A stretch of 12,033 nt of DNA from Dehalococcoidia bacterium (GTDB taxonomy: Bacteria; Chloroflexota; Dehalococcoidia; Dehalococcoidales; E44-bin46), in the NCBI GenBank assembly GCA_004376105.1, contig SOKA01000016.1:1-12033 (forward strand). Reading direction: 5' to 3'. Numbering within the stretch: position 1 is the first letter of the stretch; the number at the start of each line of letters is the position of its first letter. A model generated the notes under the pieces. The model saw nothing but the letters and a program-made list of their open reading frames with translations. It did not search any database and was not told where the DNA came from. This document shows positions 1 to 7,059 of the stretch, in pieces. The position numbers were made by a program, and so were the translations under genes.

Positions 1-125
1 ATGCCTGATTCAGTACTAATCCCGGCCCCGGTGAAGACTACGACCCTTTTAGCCTTCACAATTAGGTCAGCTACTCTATCAGCCAGGGTATCTAGGTTCT
101 GTTCCACCAGTTGAATTAGCCTCAC
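1..125 (-). CDS. Sirtuin family NAD-dependent protein deacylase, 5' end only (partial)
   Basis: The minus strand reads 41 codons from a GTG at 125-123 to the left edge. Residues 28-41 read VVVFTGAGISTESG, the NAD-binding GAGIS signature at the start of Sir2/CobB enzymes, which remove acyl groups from lysines and consume NAD. The catalytic His and zinc cysteines would lie beyond the edge. An in-frame TGA about 30 bases upstream limits the start. GTG at 125 has no clear ribosome binding site. A second GTG seven codons in (107-105) has a GAGG about 12 bases upstream and is the alternative. The gene is divergent from the amino-sugar operon. Family assignment is firm; substrate and exact start are not. 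Confidence 0.8.
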   Translation of the reverse strand, partial: MRLIQLVEQNLDTLADRVADLIVKAKRVVVFTGAGISTESG

Positions 126-140
126 TTTGTAGTTTATATT
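111..140 (+). promoter_or_regulatory. Candidate sigma-70 promoter of the glm operon
   Basis: TTGAAT at 111-116 and TATATT at 135-140 are separated by 18 bases, a fair match to the housekeeping consensus, and would start transcription near 147. The -35 box lies inside the first codons of the divergent sirtuin gene. It would serve the glmM remnant and the three genes behind it. This is seen by eye only. Confidence 0.4.
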
Positions 141-159
141 AGATGATAACTCTCACCAA
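133..159 (-). promoter_or_regulatory. Weak candidate promoter of the sirtuin gene
   Basis: On the minus strand, TTGGTG (159-154) and TATAAA (138-133) are 15 bases apart, which is shorter than ideal. The -10 box overlaps the -10 box of the rightward glm promoter. If real, transcription would begin at or next to the GTG at 125, giving a leaderless message, which would fit the lack of a ribosome binding site there. Confidence 0.22.
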
Positions 160-187
160 GTATGTTTATCAAGGTTAGAAAAGCAAT

Positions 188-359
188 ATGCAGTTATTTG
201 GTACATCTGGGATAAGAAGAGTCGCTGATAAGGAGCTAATCCAGCTAGCACTGAAGGTTGGTTTGGCTGTAGGCAAAGGGCGAGGCGCGAGTGCATCAGC
301 TATATGATAGTGCCCTTAGGCTAATCAAGGATTGTATGGAGGAAAGTAAGGTAGGGTGA
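188..359 (+). pseudogene. glmM: glmM (phosphoglucosamine mutase) remnant with a large internal out-of-frame deletion
   Basis: From ATG 188 the first 29 codons read MQLFGTSGIRRVADKELIQL and then ALKVGLAVG, the amino terminus of archaeal-type GlmM, which converts glucosamine-6-phosphate to glucosamine-1-phosphate. This frame then runs into a TGA at 305-307. A different frame, from about 273 to the TGA at 357-359, reads AKGEARVHQLYDSALRLIKD and then CMEESKVG, which resembles a GlmM carboxyl terminus. The two ends meet at about 272-280. The family is about 445 residues long, so roughly 390 codons, including the phosphoserine loop, metal site and sugar-binding loops, are missing. The C-terminal stop overlaps the glmU start by 4 bases (GTGA), as in an intact coupled operon. 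GIRR instead of the usual GIRG is a further change. A metagenome assembly collapse could mimic this deletion. Confidence 0.75.
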
Positions 360-1561
360 AGGCAGTTATTTTAGCCGCTGGGGAAGGGAGCCGAATGCGC
401 CCCCTGACCTACACTAGACCTAAGGTTATGCTACCTATAGCCAATAAGCCTATTCTGGAGCATCTGCTCATTGAAGCCAGGGAGGCTGGTATTAGGGAAT
501 TTATCTTTATTGTTGGCTATCACGATGAGCAGGTGCGCCATTACTTTGGGGGTGGTGACAGGTGGGGGGTAAGTATGAATTATTGTACCCAGAGGCGGCA
601 ATTGGGCACGGCTGATGCCCTTAGAATGGTTGAGAGCTTAGTTGACGGGAACTTCCTGGTAATAAACGGGGATACTATTGTTACCCATGACGATATTAGA
701 AGGATAGCTAGTAGGGATAATATCACTTTAAGCGTTATTGGAGTGGAGGATACTACTAAAGATTTAGGAGTAGTTGAGTTAAGCCAGGGCAAGGTAATCC
801 ACATTTACGAGAAGGCAGGAAAGCCTCCTTCCCATATGGCCAATGCTGGTCTATATCTATTCACTCCAGACATATTTGATGCCATATCTCAGACTTCAAA
901 ATCACCACGGGGGGAGTATGAGATAACCGATTCTTTGCAGTTAATGATAGATAACGGGCATCATATTTCTTATCAGGAGATTAGCTACTGGCTAGACCTT
1001 AGCTATCCCTGGGATTTATTGCCAGCCAATGAATCTTTACTGTCAGGGATTGAGGCGCAGAATCTGGGTGAGGTAGAAGACAATGTGGTAATGAAGGGCA
1101 TGGTTTCTATTGGTAAGAATACAGTAGTAAGGTCAGGTTCCTATATAGTTGGTCCGGTAATAATTGGGCAGGATTGTGACATCGGCCCAAACTGTTATAT
1201 TCGCCCTTACACCTCTATCGGTGATAATTGTCATATTGGCAGTGCCGTGGAGGTTAAGAACTCCATAGTTATGAAAGGGAGTAAAATCCCCCACCATAAC
1301 TATGTGGGCGATAGCGTTATTGGTGAAGGGTGCAACTTTGGCTCTGGCACCAAGATTGCCAATCTCAGGCTGGATAAGAAAGATATATGGGCAGCCGGTA
1401 TAAATACCAAAAGGCGCAAGCTGGGGGCTATAATAGGGGATAGGGTAGAAATCGGGATTAACGCCTGTATTAATGTCGGTAGTATAATCGGTAATAATAC
1501 CCATATCGGACCAGGGGCTATGGTCAGTGGGGTTATCTCGCCAGATTCAAGAATATTTTAG
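356..1561 (+). CDS. glmU: GlmU-like bifunctional sugar-1-phosphate nucleotidyltransferase / acetyltransferase
   Basis: This 401-residue protein has a nucleotidyltransferase domain (about 1-230) and a left-handed beta-helix (about 240-401). The first domain shows LAAGEGSRMRP at 6-16, RPKVMLPI at 21-28, the metal-binding NGD at 104-106 and NAGLY at 163-167. In the helix, HHNYVGDSVIG at 313-323 and N336-L-R-L-D carry the His, Tyr and Asn of the glucosamine-1-phosphate acetyltransferase site of archaeal-type GlmU. Expected activity is acetylation of GlcN-1-P followed by UTP- or dTTP-dependent activation to UDP-GlcNAc or a related sugar nucleotide in the cytosol. The GTG start overlaps the stop of the glmM remnant. 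GGAGG lies 13 bases upstream and AAGGTAGG closer. The next gene is a paralogue. Exact nucleotide and sugar specificity cannot be read from the sequence. Confidence 0.85.
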   Translation: MKAVILAAGEGSRMRPLTYTRPKVMLPIANKPILEHLLIEAREAGIREFIFIVGYHDEQVRHYFGGGDRWGVSMNYCTQRRQLGTADALRMVESLVDGNFLVINGDTIVTHDDIRRIASRDNITLSVIGVEDTTKDLGVVELSQGKVIHIYEKAGKPPSHMANAGLYLFTPDIFDAISQTSKSPRGEYEITDSLQLMIDNGHHISYQEISYWLDLSYPWDLLPANESLLSGIEAQNLGEVEDNVVMKGMVSIGKNTVVRSGSYIVGPVIIGQDCDIGPNCYIRPYTSIGDNCHIGSAVEVKNSIVMKGSKIPHHNYVGDSVIGEGCNFGSGTKIANLRLDKKDIWAAGINTKRRKLGAIIGDRVEIGINACINVGSIIGNNTHIGPGAMVSGVISPDSRIF

Positions 1562-1568
1562 GAGGTGA
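1561..1568 (+). promoter_or_regulatory. Strong ribosome binding site that places the next start at ACG 1572
   Basis: GGAGGTGA is a near-perfect anti-16S match, directly at the stop of the preceding gene. Six bases separate the GGAGG core from ACG 1572-1574. The in-frame TGA at 1566-1568 leaves only GCC and ACG ahead of the conserved KQALILAAGEG. The site therefore argues for initiation at ACG, not at the ATG 72 bases downstream. Confidence 0.75.
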
Positions 1569-1571
1569 GCC

Positions 1572-2747
1572 ACGAAGCAAGCGTTAATACTGGCAGCGGG
1601 CGAAGGGCAGAGGCTCAGACCGTTTACCGTTAACAAGCCAAAGGTGATGATTTCCATAGCCGGTAAACCGATACTGCATCATGTGGTTGAATCGTTAGCG
1701 CAAAACGGTATCCGTAACATCGTGCTCGTAGTCGGCTACGAGAGGGAGCAAGTATTTGATTATATGGGTTCAGGGGGGCAGTTTGGTATTGACATAACCT
1801 ATGTAACCCAAAAAAAGCAATTGGGCACAGCTCATGCCCTAGCCCAGGCTAAGGCAGCAGTTGAGGATGAATTTCTGGTTCTACCCGGAGACAATCTAAT
1901 TGAAGCCGATACTATTGCCCAGTTTGTAGCTGTGAAACCTCAGGCGGTGTTGGTGAAGAGGGTAGATAACCCAGTTAGATACGGAGTGGTAACCATAGAC
2001 AATGGCGTAGTGAAGGATATTATAGAGAAGCCTAAACAGCCGAAAGGCAATATAATTAATACCGGCATTTATGCCTTTAATAGAGAAATTTTTAGCTTTA
2101 TTGAGCCTGAGTTGGATATTCCTGATGCCCTGAACAATATGATAGCTCAGGGCAAGTATCTTAATGCTCACCAAACAGATGGCACCTGGCTTGATGTAGT
2201 CTATCCATGGGATATATTAAGCCTTAATGATATAGTTATTCGTCAAATTCAAGCTAACTTGGGGGGCACTATTGAGACAGGTGTTTCATTGAAAGGAACG
2301 GTCTTGGTGGGGAAAGACACGGTGATACGGTCAAATTCCTACATAATTGGCCCGGTAGTTATCGGGGGTAATTGTGACATAGGCCCCAATGTGTGCCTCC
2401 TACCAGCTACCAGTATAGGCGACAATGTAGTTATTTCATCATTTACTGAGGTAAAGAACAGTGTTATTGGCAGTGATGTTAATATTGGACCTGGGTGTAT
2501 TATCCAGGATTCAGTTATTGATAAGGGTTGTGTCATAAGAGGGCAGTTTACTGCCTGCAGTGGTGAGGCTGAGGTCAAGGTTGATGGTGAACACTACTCG
2601 GTGAATGTGGGGGCTATGCTGGGCGAGGGCTGCAATATAGGCAATAGTGTAGTTGCTCAGCCTGGGGTTATTGTAGGTAACTATACTCAGATTCAAGCAC
2701 TGAAACTAGTTAGTGGTAGGCTGCCTGATAGAAGTCTGGTATTTTAA
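1572..2747 (+). CDS. GlmU-like sugar nucleotidyltransferase paralogue, apparent ACG start
   Basis: From ACG 1572 the product is 391 residues and begins (M/T)KQALILAAGEGQRLRP, aligning position for position with the start of the upstream paralogue. The first ATG (1644) would remove the nucleotide-binding loop and is unlikely to be the true start. The nucleotidyltransferase domain (about 1-225) keeps NKPKVM, PGDN and NTGIY, so transfer of a nucleotide to a sugar-1-phosphate is likely. The left-handed beta-helix (about 235-391) lacks the H-x2-Y-x-GD and N-x-R motifs of the acetyltransferase site seen in the upstream gene. This copy probably activates a sugar-1-phosphate only, or has a regulatory role. 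It ends two bases before glmS. Family is sure, start is inferred, substrate is unknown. Confidence 0.8.
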   Translation, partial: TKQALILAAGEGQRLRPFTVNKPKVMISIAGKPILHHVVESLAQNGIRNIVLVVGYEREQVFDYMGSGGQFGIDITYVTQKKQLGTAHALAQAKAAVEDEFLVLPGDNLIEADTIAQFVAVKPQAVLVKRVDNPVRYGVVTIDNGVVKDIIEKPKQPKGNIINTGIYAFNREIFSFIEPELDIPDALNNMIAQGKYLNAHQTDGTWLDVVYPWDILSLNDIVIRQIQANLGGTIETGVSLKGTVLVGKDTVIRSNSYIIGPVVIGGNCDIGPNVCLLPATSIGDNVVISSFTEVKNSVIGSDVNIGPGCIIQDSVIDKGCVIRGQFTACSGEAEVKVDGEHYSVNVGAMLGEGCNIGNSVVAQPGVIVGNYTQIQALKLVSGRLPDRSLVF

Positions 2748-2749
2748 CT

Positions 2750-4531
2750 ATGTGTGGCATTATCGGTTATATTGGAGATAAGCAGGCTCAGCCCATTTTG
2801 CTCAACTGCTTAAGGCGGCTGGAGTATAGGGGCTATGACTCCTGTGGCATAGCTGTAACCGCCGGTAGTATTGAGGTGTATAAGGATGCAGTTAGGGTAG
2901 AAGAACTAACCAGAGTGATGCCAAAGCTTGATGGGATGGCAGGCATTGGTCATACCAGATGGGCGACTCATGGTGAGCCGTCTCAGGTAAATGCTCACCC
3001 CCACCTTGATTGCTCGGGCAATATTGCTGTGGTGCACAATGGAGTAATAAGTAATTTCCAGTTATTAAAACAACAGCTAACCGGCGAGGGGCATAATTTT
3101 ATTTCTCAGACAGATACCGAGGTAATACCGCACCTGATTGAGAAATATTATGATGGCAATTTAGAAAAAGCAGTGGAAACCGCTCTGCGTGATATAGAGG
3201 GCTCTTATGCCCTCATAGTATTGATGGCAGGTGAGCCTAAATTAGTAGCTGCCAGGAAAGACAGCCCACTGATTATTGGCATAGGCGACAGGGAGAACAT
3301 TATTGCCTCAGATGTGCCAGCGATACTGGATTATACCGATAGAGTTATATATTTAGAAGACGGTGATATTGGAATTATTACCAAAGATGGTATAAGGGTT
3401 AGAAGACATGGCACCAAGGTTAATAGGAAAGAGCACAAGATTTCGTGGAGTGTAGACGACGCACAGAAGGCAGGCTATGAGCACTTCATGCTTAAGGAGA
3501 TTCATGAGCAGCCCAAGGTAATACGGGATACCCTTGGGGAATATATTCAAGCAGCCGAGCCGGTAGTCGATTTAGCCGTGATGCGAGGGGATATAGAGTC
3601 CGTACTCATATTAGCCTGTGGCACTTCCTATCATGCCGCCCTGGTAGGGAAATATATTATGGAGGAGCTGCTCAGAATCCCGGTTAGGGCTGAGCTAGCC
3701 TCTGAGTTCAACTATTGTGCTCAGACTCTGGCCAGAACCGGAGCCATTGCCATTACCCAGTCTGGTGAGACAGCCGATATGCTTAAAGCTATGAAAAAGT
3801 TAAAAGATATGGGGTGTCTGGTGTTGGCCATTACTAATGTGGTGGGCAGTAGCGCCAGTCGAATTGCCAACCAGACTATTTATACTAGGGCAGGCCCCGA
3901 GATAAGTGTGGCGGCGACCAAGAGCTTTATGGCTCAGCTCATGGTGTTATATTGGCTAATGATGTCATATTCTAAGGTTGATGCTAGAAGATTGACTGAC
4001 CTGATTATGGGGTTAAGGCAACTACCAGAAAAAGTCCAGCAGGTATTGGATAACGAGGATAAAATTATGGAGGGCACCAAGCATCTATCAGGTTATGAGA
4101 ATGTATTCTTTATTGGTAGAGGTATAAACTTTCCTATAGCCCTGGAAGGGGCACTCAAGCTAAAGGAGATTTCCTATATTCATGCTGAAGGCTGTGCTGC
4201 TGGAGAGCTAAAGCATGGTCCCTTTGCTTTGTTGAGCGAAAATACACCGGTTATTGCCATTGTAGCTCAGGATAATACCTATGAGGCTATGCTGACCAAT
4301 ATTAGGGAGGTCAAAGCTAGAGGGTCGCCCCTGATAGCACTGGCTGAGGAGGGGGATGGGGCTATAGGGCAATTGGCCGATTCAGTCATTACCGTTCCTA
4401 AGGTTGATGCCATATTTTCACCGGTGGTTAATACAGTAGCCCTACAGCTACTTGCTTACTATACTGCCAAACACAGGGGTTGTCCCATAGATACCCCAAG
4501 GAACCTAGCTAAAAGCGTAACCGTGGAGTAG
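2750..4531 (+). CDS. glmS: Glutamine-fructose-6-phosphate aminotransferase (isomerizing)
   Basis: GlmS makes glucosamine-6-phosphate from fructose-6-phosphate and glutamine, the first step of amino-sugar synthesis. The 593-residue length is normal. The N-terminal glutaminase domain begins MCGIIGYIG, so Cys2 becomes the nucleophile after Met removal, followed by TRWATHGEPSQVNAHPH and HNGVISN. Two SIS sugar-isomerase domains follow, with CGTSYHA, TQSGETADM, ISYIHAEG and ELKHGP, and the protein closes with the typical PRNLAKSVTVE. The ATG lies two bases after the upstream stop without a clear ribosome binding site, which suggests translational coupling. It is the last gene of the operon. No glmS ribozyme or other leader precedes it. 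Confidence 0.97.
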   Translation: MCGIIGYIGDKQAQPILLNCLRRLEYRGYDSCGIAVTAGSIEVYKDAVRVEELTRVMPKLDGMAGIGHTRWATHGEPSQVNAHPHLDCSGNIAVVHNGVISNFQLLKQQLTGEGHNFISQTDTEVIPHLIEKYYDGNLEKAVETALRDIEGSYALIVLMAGEPKLVAARKDSPLIIGIGDRENIIASDVPAILDYTDRVIYLEDGDIGIITKDGIRVRRHGTKVNRKEHKISWSVDDAQKAGYEHFMLKEIHEQPKVIRDTLGEYIQAAEPVVDLAVMRGDIESVLILACGTSYHAALVGKYIMEELLRIPVRAELASEFNYCAQTLARTGAIAITQSGETADMLKAMKKLKDMGCLVLAITNVVGSSASRIANQTIYTRAGPEISVAATKSFMAQLMVLYWLMMSYSKVDARRLTDLIMGLRQLPEKVQQVLDNEDKIMEGTKHLSGYENVFFIGRGINFPIALEGALKLKEISYIHAEGCAAGELKHGPFALLSENTPVIAIVAQDNTYEAMLTNIREVKARGSPLIALAEEGDGAIGQLADSVITVPKVDAIFSPVVNTVALQLLAYYTAKHRGCPIDTPRNLAKSVTVE

Positions 4532-4558
4532 GAAAGAGCGGTCACACTACTTCAAGCC

Positions 4559-4588
4559 TTGATGCTGCTCTATCAGCTATGATATAAT
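4559..4588 (+). promoter_or_regulatory. Extended -10 sigma-70 promoter of the Flx-like operon
   Basis: TTGATG at 4559-4564 and a perfect TATAAT at 4583-4588 are 18 bases apart. A TG dinucleotide one base before the -10 box (4580-4581) makes it an extended -10. Transcription would start near 4595, leaving a leader of about 20 bases. That leader holds the ribosome binding site GAGGGG (4605-4610), five bases before ATG 4616. It is the best promoter match in the window. Confidence 0.72.
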
Positions 4589-4615
4589 TACCTGCCTTAC
4601 CTCTGAGGGGACTAG

Positions 4616-5071
4616 ATGAAACAAGACTTAGAATGGGAGCCCAGGTTAGTTGGTTTCCTATGTAAGTGGTGTAGCTATGCCGGTGCTGATTTAGCCGGAA
4701 CCAGCCGCAAGAAGTATCCCGCCAACATAAGGGTGATAAGGGTCCCGTGTTCGGGAAGAGTGGATCCTCTCTTTATCCTTAAGGCTCTGCGCCTAGGTTT
4801 TGATGGTGTGCTAGTTTCTGGCTGCCACCCTGGTGATTGTCACTATCAAACGGGAAATTACTATGCCCGAAGAAGGATAGCCATCACTAAGAAGTTCCTC
4901 GAATATATAGGCATTGACCCAGAGCGGATTCAGGCTAGTTGGGTTTCAGCTTCTGAAGGAGGAAAATTTGCTGAGGTAGTTACTGCGGTGGCAAAAGGGT
5001 TAAAGGAAGTTGGACCTAATAAATTGTTTGCCGATGAAAGACGGGAACATAGAACAAAAACTACAAAGTGA
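4616..5071 (+). CDS. mvhD: MvhD/FlpD-type iron-sulfur electron-transfer subunit (FlxD-like)
   Basis: This 151-residue protein belongs to the methyl-viologen-reducing hydrogenase delta subunit family, which carries a [2Fe-2S] cluster and hands electrons to HdrA. FLCKWCSY has the first cysteine pair (C16, C19), PCSGRVDP carries C45, and GCHPGDCHY carries C70 and C75; these are the invariant family cysteines. The length is typical of the stand-alone form. A good ribosome binding site and promoter precede it. The 3' end overlaps the next gene. Its place beside ferredoxin-type and FAD/NAD(P)-binding genes, with HdrA genes opposite, fits FlxD of FlxABCD-HdrABC complexes and not a hydrogenase, because no NiFe subunit is present. 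The charged tail after about residue 135 is not conserved-looking. Confidence 0.9.
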   Translation: MKQDLEWEPRLVGFLCKWCSYAGADLAGTSRKKYPANIRVIRVPCSGRVDPLFILKALRLGFDGVLVSGCHPGDCHYQTGNYYARRRIAITKKFLEYIGIDPERIQASWVSASEGGKFAEVVTAVAKGLKEVGPNKLFADERREHRTKTTK

Positions 5072-5999
5072 GGCTAAAGCCCTGCTAGAGTCGGGCAAGG
5101 TTGACTATATAATTGGCTTTGAAGCCGGCAGTCTAAAATTTACCACTACCCCATTAATAACCAACAATATAGCCGATATTGACCGCTTGGTAATTAACCC
5201 ATTTATAGTGAATAATCTCAGTGTATACCTGACCGAAGTCAAGGGACGGGTTGGTATTGTAGTCAAGGGATGCGATAGTCGCTCCATTGTCACCCTGATA
5301 CAGGACAAGCAAGTAGCCAGAGAGGATGTAGTAATTCTGGGTGTCCCTTGCCCGGGAATCATTGACCTGAGCAAGGTGGAACGGTTAGTGGGTAAGGATA
5401 GGGATGAGCTGGATGATATTACCCGGGATGGGGATAGAGTGGTGATAACGGTTGACGGGAATGAGACAGAATTCCCTACCGCAGAAGTCCTTTTTGATAA
5501 TTGCCTTGGCTGTGAATTCCCCACCCCTAAAGAATATGATGTCCTTCTTGATGAGTTCAGTCCCTTGGTTGCTGGTAAGGCAGCTAGTCAAGAGAGTTTG
5601 GAAAAGCTAAAAGGGATGACCCCGGAACAGAGATGGGAGTTCTGGAAAAACGAATTTAGCCGTTGCATCAGGTGCTATGCCTGCCGGAATATCTGCCCGG
5701 CTTGTTTTTGTGAGCGGTGCTTTGTCGAGGAGTCTGAGCCACAGTGGATATCCCCAGTGCCCCGGTGGCAAGATAATCTTATGTTTCAGATAATCAGAAA
5801 CATTCATGTAGCTGGAAGGTGTACTGACTGCGGTGAATGTGAGCGGGCTTGCCCGGTGAACATCCCGCTAAGAAGCCTGACTAAAGAAATGTATGACATC
5901 GTGGATGACCTCTTTGGCTTCAAGGCGGGAATGGATAAGGAGGCAGCACCACTACTAACTGCCTACGCACTTGAAGAGGCTGAAGATTTCATCAGGTAG
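5034..5999 (+). CDS. FrhB-like iron-sulfur protein with two C-terminal ferredoxin clusters (FlxC-like)
   Basis: I chose ATG 5034 (321 residues) because MKDGNIEQKL fits the usual start of the family. A TTG at 5010 in the same frame is possible, with AAGGA only two bases before it. The gene overlaps mvhD by 38 bases. The N-terminal half resembles the F420 hydrogenase/dehydrogenase beta-subunit domain: VVKGCDSRSIVTLI (about 77-90), VPCPG, and CLGCEFPTP (about 157-165). Near the C-terminus are CIRCYACRNICP (C211, C214, C217, C221), immediately followed by three more cysteines in ACFCERC, and CTDCGECERACP (C263, C266, C269, C273), two probable [4Fe-4S] sites. It likely relays electrons between the flavoprotein encoded downstream and the MvhD-like subunit. 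The FlxC label rests on gene order. Confidence 0.8.
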   Translation: MKDGNIEQKLQSEAKALLESGKVDYIIGFEAGSLKFTTTPLITNNIADIDRLVINPFIVNNLSVYLTEVKGRVGIVVKGCDSRSIVTLIQDKQVAREDVVILGVPCPGIIDLSKVERLVGKDRDELDDITRDGDRVVITVDGNETEFPTAEVLFDNCLGCEFPTPKEYDVLLDEFSPLVAGKAASQESLEKLKGMTPEQRWEFWKNEFSRCIRCYACRNICPACFCERCFVEESEPQWISPVPRWQDNLMFQIIRNIHVAGRCTDCGECERACPVNIPLRSLTKEMYDIVDDLFGFKAGMDKEAAPLLTAYALEEAEDFIR

Positions 6000-6008
6000 A
6001 AAAGATAA

Positions 6009-7040
6009 ATGGCGAGCAGCAATAAGAAAATAAATAAAAAGGATATAGGCAAACTCCTCAATGAGTGGAGCCAGGAGTTTACTGTATTCGTCCCTTCACG
6101 AGAAACTGGCACAGCCACAATGGCTAAGTGGGATGGTAAAGATACTAGCTTCCTGGATTGGTATAGGAATACCGTTGTTTCGCCCAAGGCTAATATCTTA
6201 CCTCCTATGGAAGAGATGTTCCACTTCCAAAAAGACAAGGAAGGCTACCACATAGAACTACCACCGTTAGACGGACACAAGCAACTAATTTTTGGCATTC
6301 GCCCCTGTGATGCCAACGCCCTGGCCATATTAGATATGACCTTTAACGACTCATACGAAGACCCTTACTATCTTTCTAAAAGAAATAACACGATACTAAT
6401 CGGACTGGGGTGCACTAACCCCTATGATAGTTGCTTCTGCACTTCCTTGGGTAGCAGTCCGACCGATGCTACCAATGTTGACCTTATGCTTACTGATATT
6501 GGTGATGAGTTCTTAATTGAAGCCATTACTGATAAAGGTAAGGAGCTAATGGCTAACATCAGCCTAGCCGAAGAGGCGACTGAAGCCGATGAAGCCAAAG
6601 CCAAAGAAGCCAGGGAGGCAGCCTACAACAAAGTAACCAGACAGCTAGATATCAAGAACATTGATGAGAAGCTGTTAGCCAGCTTTGACAATCAGGACTA
6701 CTGGGAGAAGATAGCTGCCAAGTGCATCAGTTGTGGCATCTGCACTCTCCTTTGCCCTACTTGTTACTGCTTTGATATTAATGATGAGCTGTTAAAAGGG
6801 CAGGGGGCCCGGTTCAGAAGCTTGGATAGTTGTTCCTTCCCTGTATATACCAAGATGCCAATGGAGAACCCAAGGTTGGAGAAGTGGCGAAGAGTCAGAA
6901 ATAAGGTTTGCCACAAATACGAATTCTATCCGATGAACTTTGACGTTATCGCCTGCACCGGCTGTGGAAGGTGTATCCGCCTATGCCCGGTAAACTGGGA
7001 TATTACCCAGACTCTGGACATCGTGCCCGCCAAGGCCTAG
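6009..7040 (+). CDS. AsrA/HydB-like 4Fe-4S dicluster protein (FlxB-like)
   Basis: This 343-residue cytosolic protein has a domain shared with anaerobic sulfite reductase subunit A and hydrogenase beta-type subunits: FGIRPCDANALAILD (95-109), and LGCTNPYDSCFC with C135, C142 and C144. A lysine/glutamate/alanine-rich linker (about 185-210) follows. Then come two ferredoxin-type motifs, CISCGICTLLCPTCYC (C239, C242, C245, C249, plus C252 and C254) and CTGCGRCIRLCP (C316, C319, C322, C326). It starts 9 bases after the previous stop with only a weak purine-rich site. Its role is most likely to pass electrons from the FAD/NAD(P)-binding protein encoded next. No sulfite reductase catalytic subunit is adjacent, so FlxB is a better reading than AsrA. 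Confidence 0.82.
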   Translation: MASSNKKINKKDIGKLLNEWSQEFTVFVPSRETGTATMAKWDGKDTSFLDWYRNTVVSPKANILPPMEEMFHFQKDKEGYHIELPPLDGHKQLIFGIRPCDANALAILDMTFNDSYEDPYYLSKRNNTILIGLGCTNPYDSCFCTSLGSSPTDATNVDLMLTDIGDEFLIEAITDKGKELMANISLAEEATEADEAKAKEAREAAYNKVTRQLDIKNIDEKLLASFDNQDYWEKIAAKCISCGICTLLCPTCYCFDINDELLKGQGARFRSLDSCSFPVYTKMPMENPRLEKWRRVRNKVCHKYEFYPMNFDVIACTGCGRCIRLCPVNWDITQTLDIVPAKA

Positions 7041-7059
7041 CTTAAATGGAGAAGCGAAA

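Noticed and set aside
1133..1504. Open frame of 123 codons on the minus strand inside glmU
   Set aside because: It is antisense to conserved beta-helix repeats, has no ribosome binding site and no recognisable motif, and low-stop repeats in the sense strand explain it.
1565..1624. GTG at 1565 as the start of the second nucleotidyltransferase with a frameshift
   Set aside because: The GTG frame gives VSHEASVNTGS and soon stops; the ACG frame gives the conserved loop with no indel needed, so a frameshift is a less simple explanation.
4564..4577. Short inverted repeat (GCTG, six-base loop, CAGC) between glmS and the MvhD-like gene
   Set aside because: Only four pairs, no T run after it, and it lies inside the spacer of the promoter; not credible as a terminator.
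5105..5524. Open frame of 139 codons on the minus strand inside the FrhB-like gene
   Set aside because: The sense frame has clear family motifs over the whole stretch; the antisense peptide is low-complexity and rich in Ser/Thr/Arg, as expected of a shadow.
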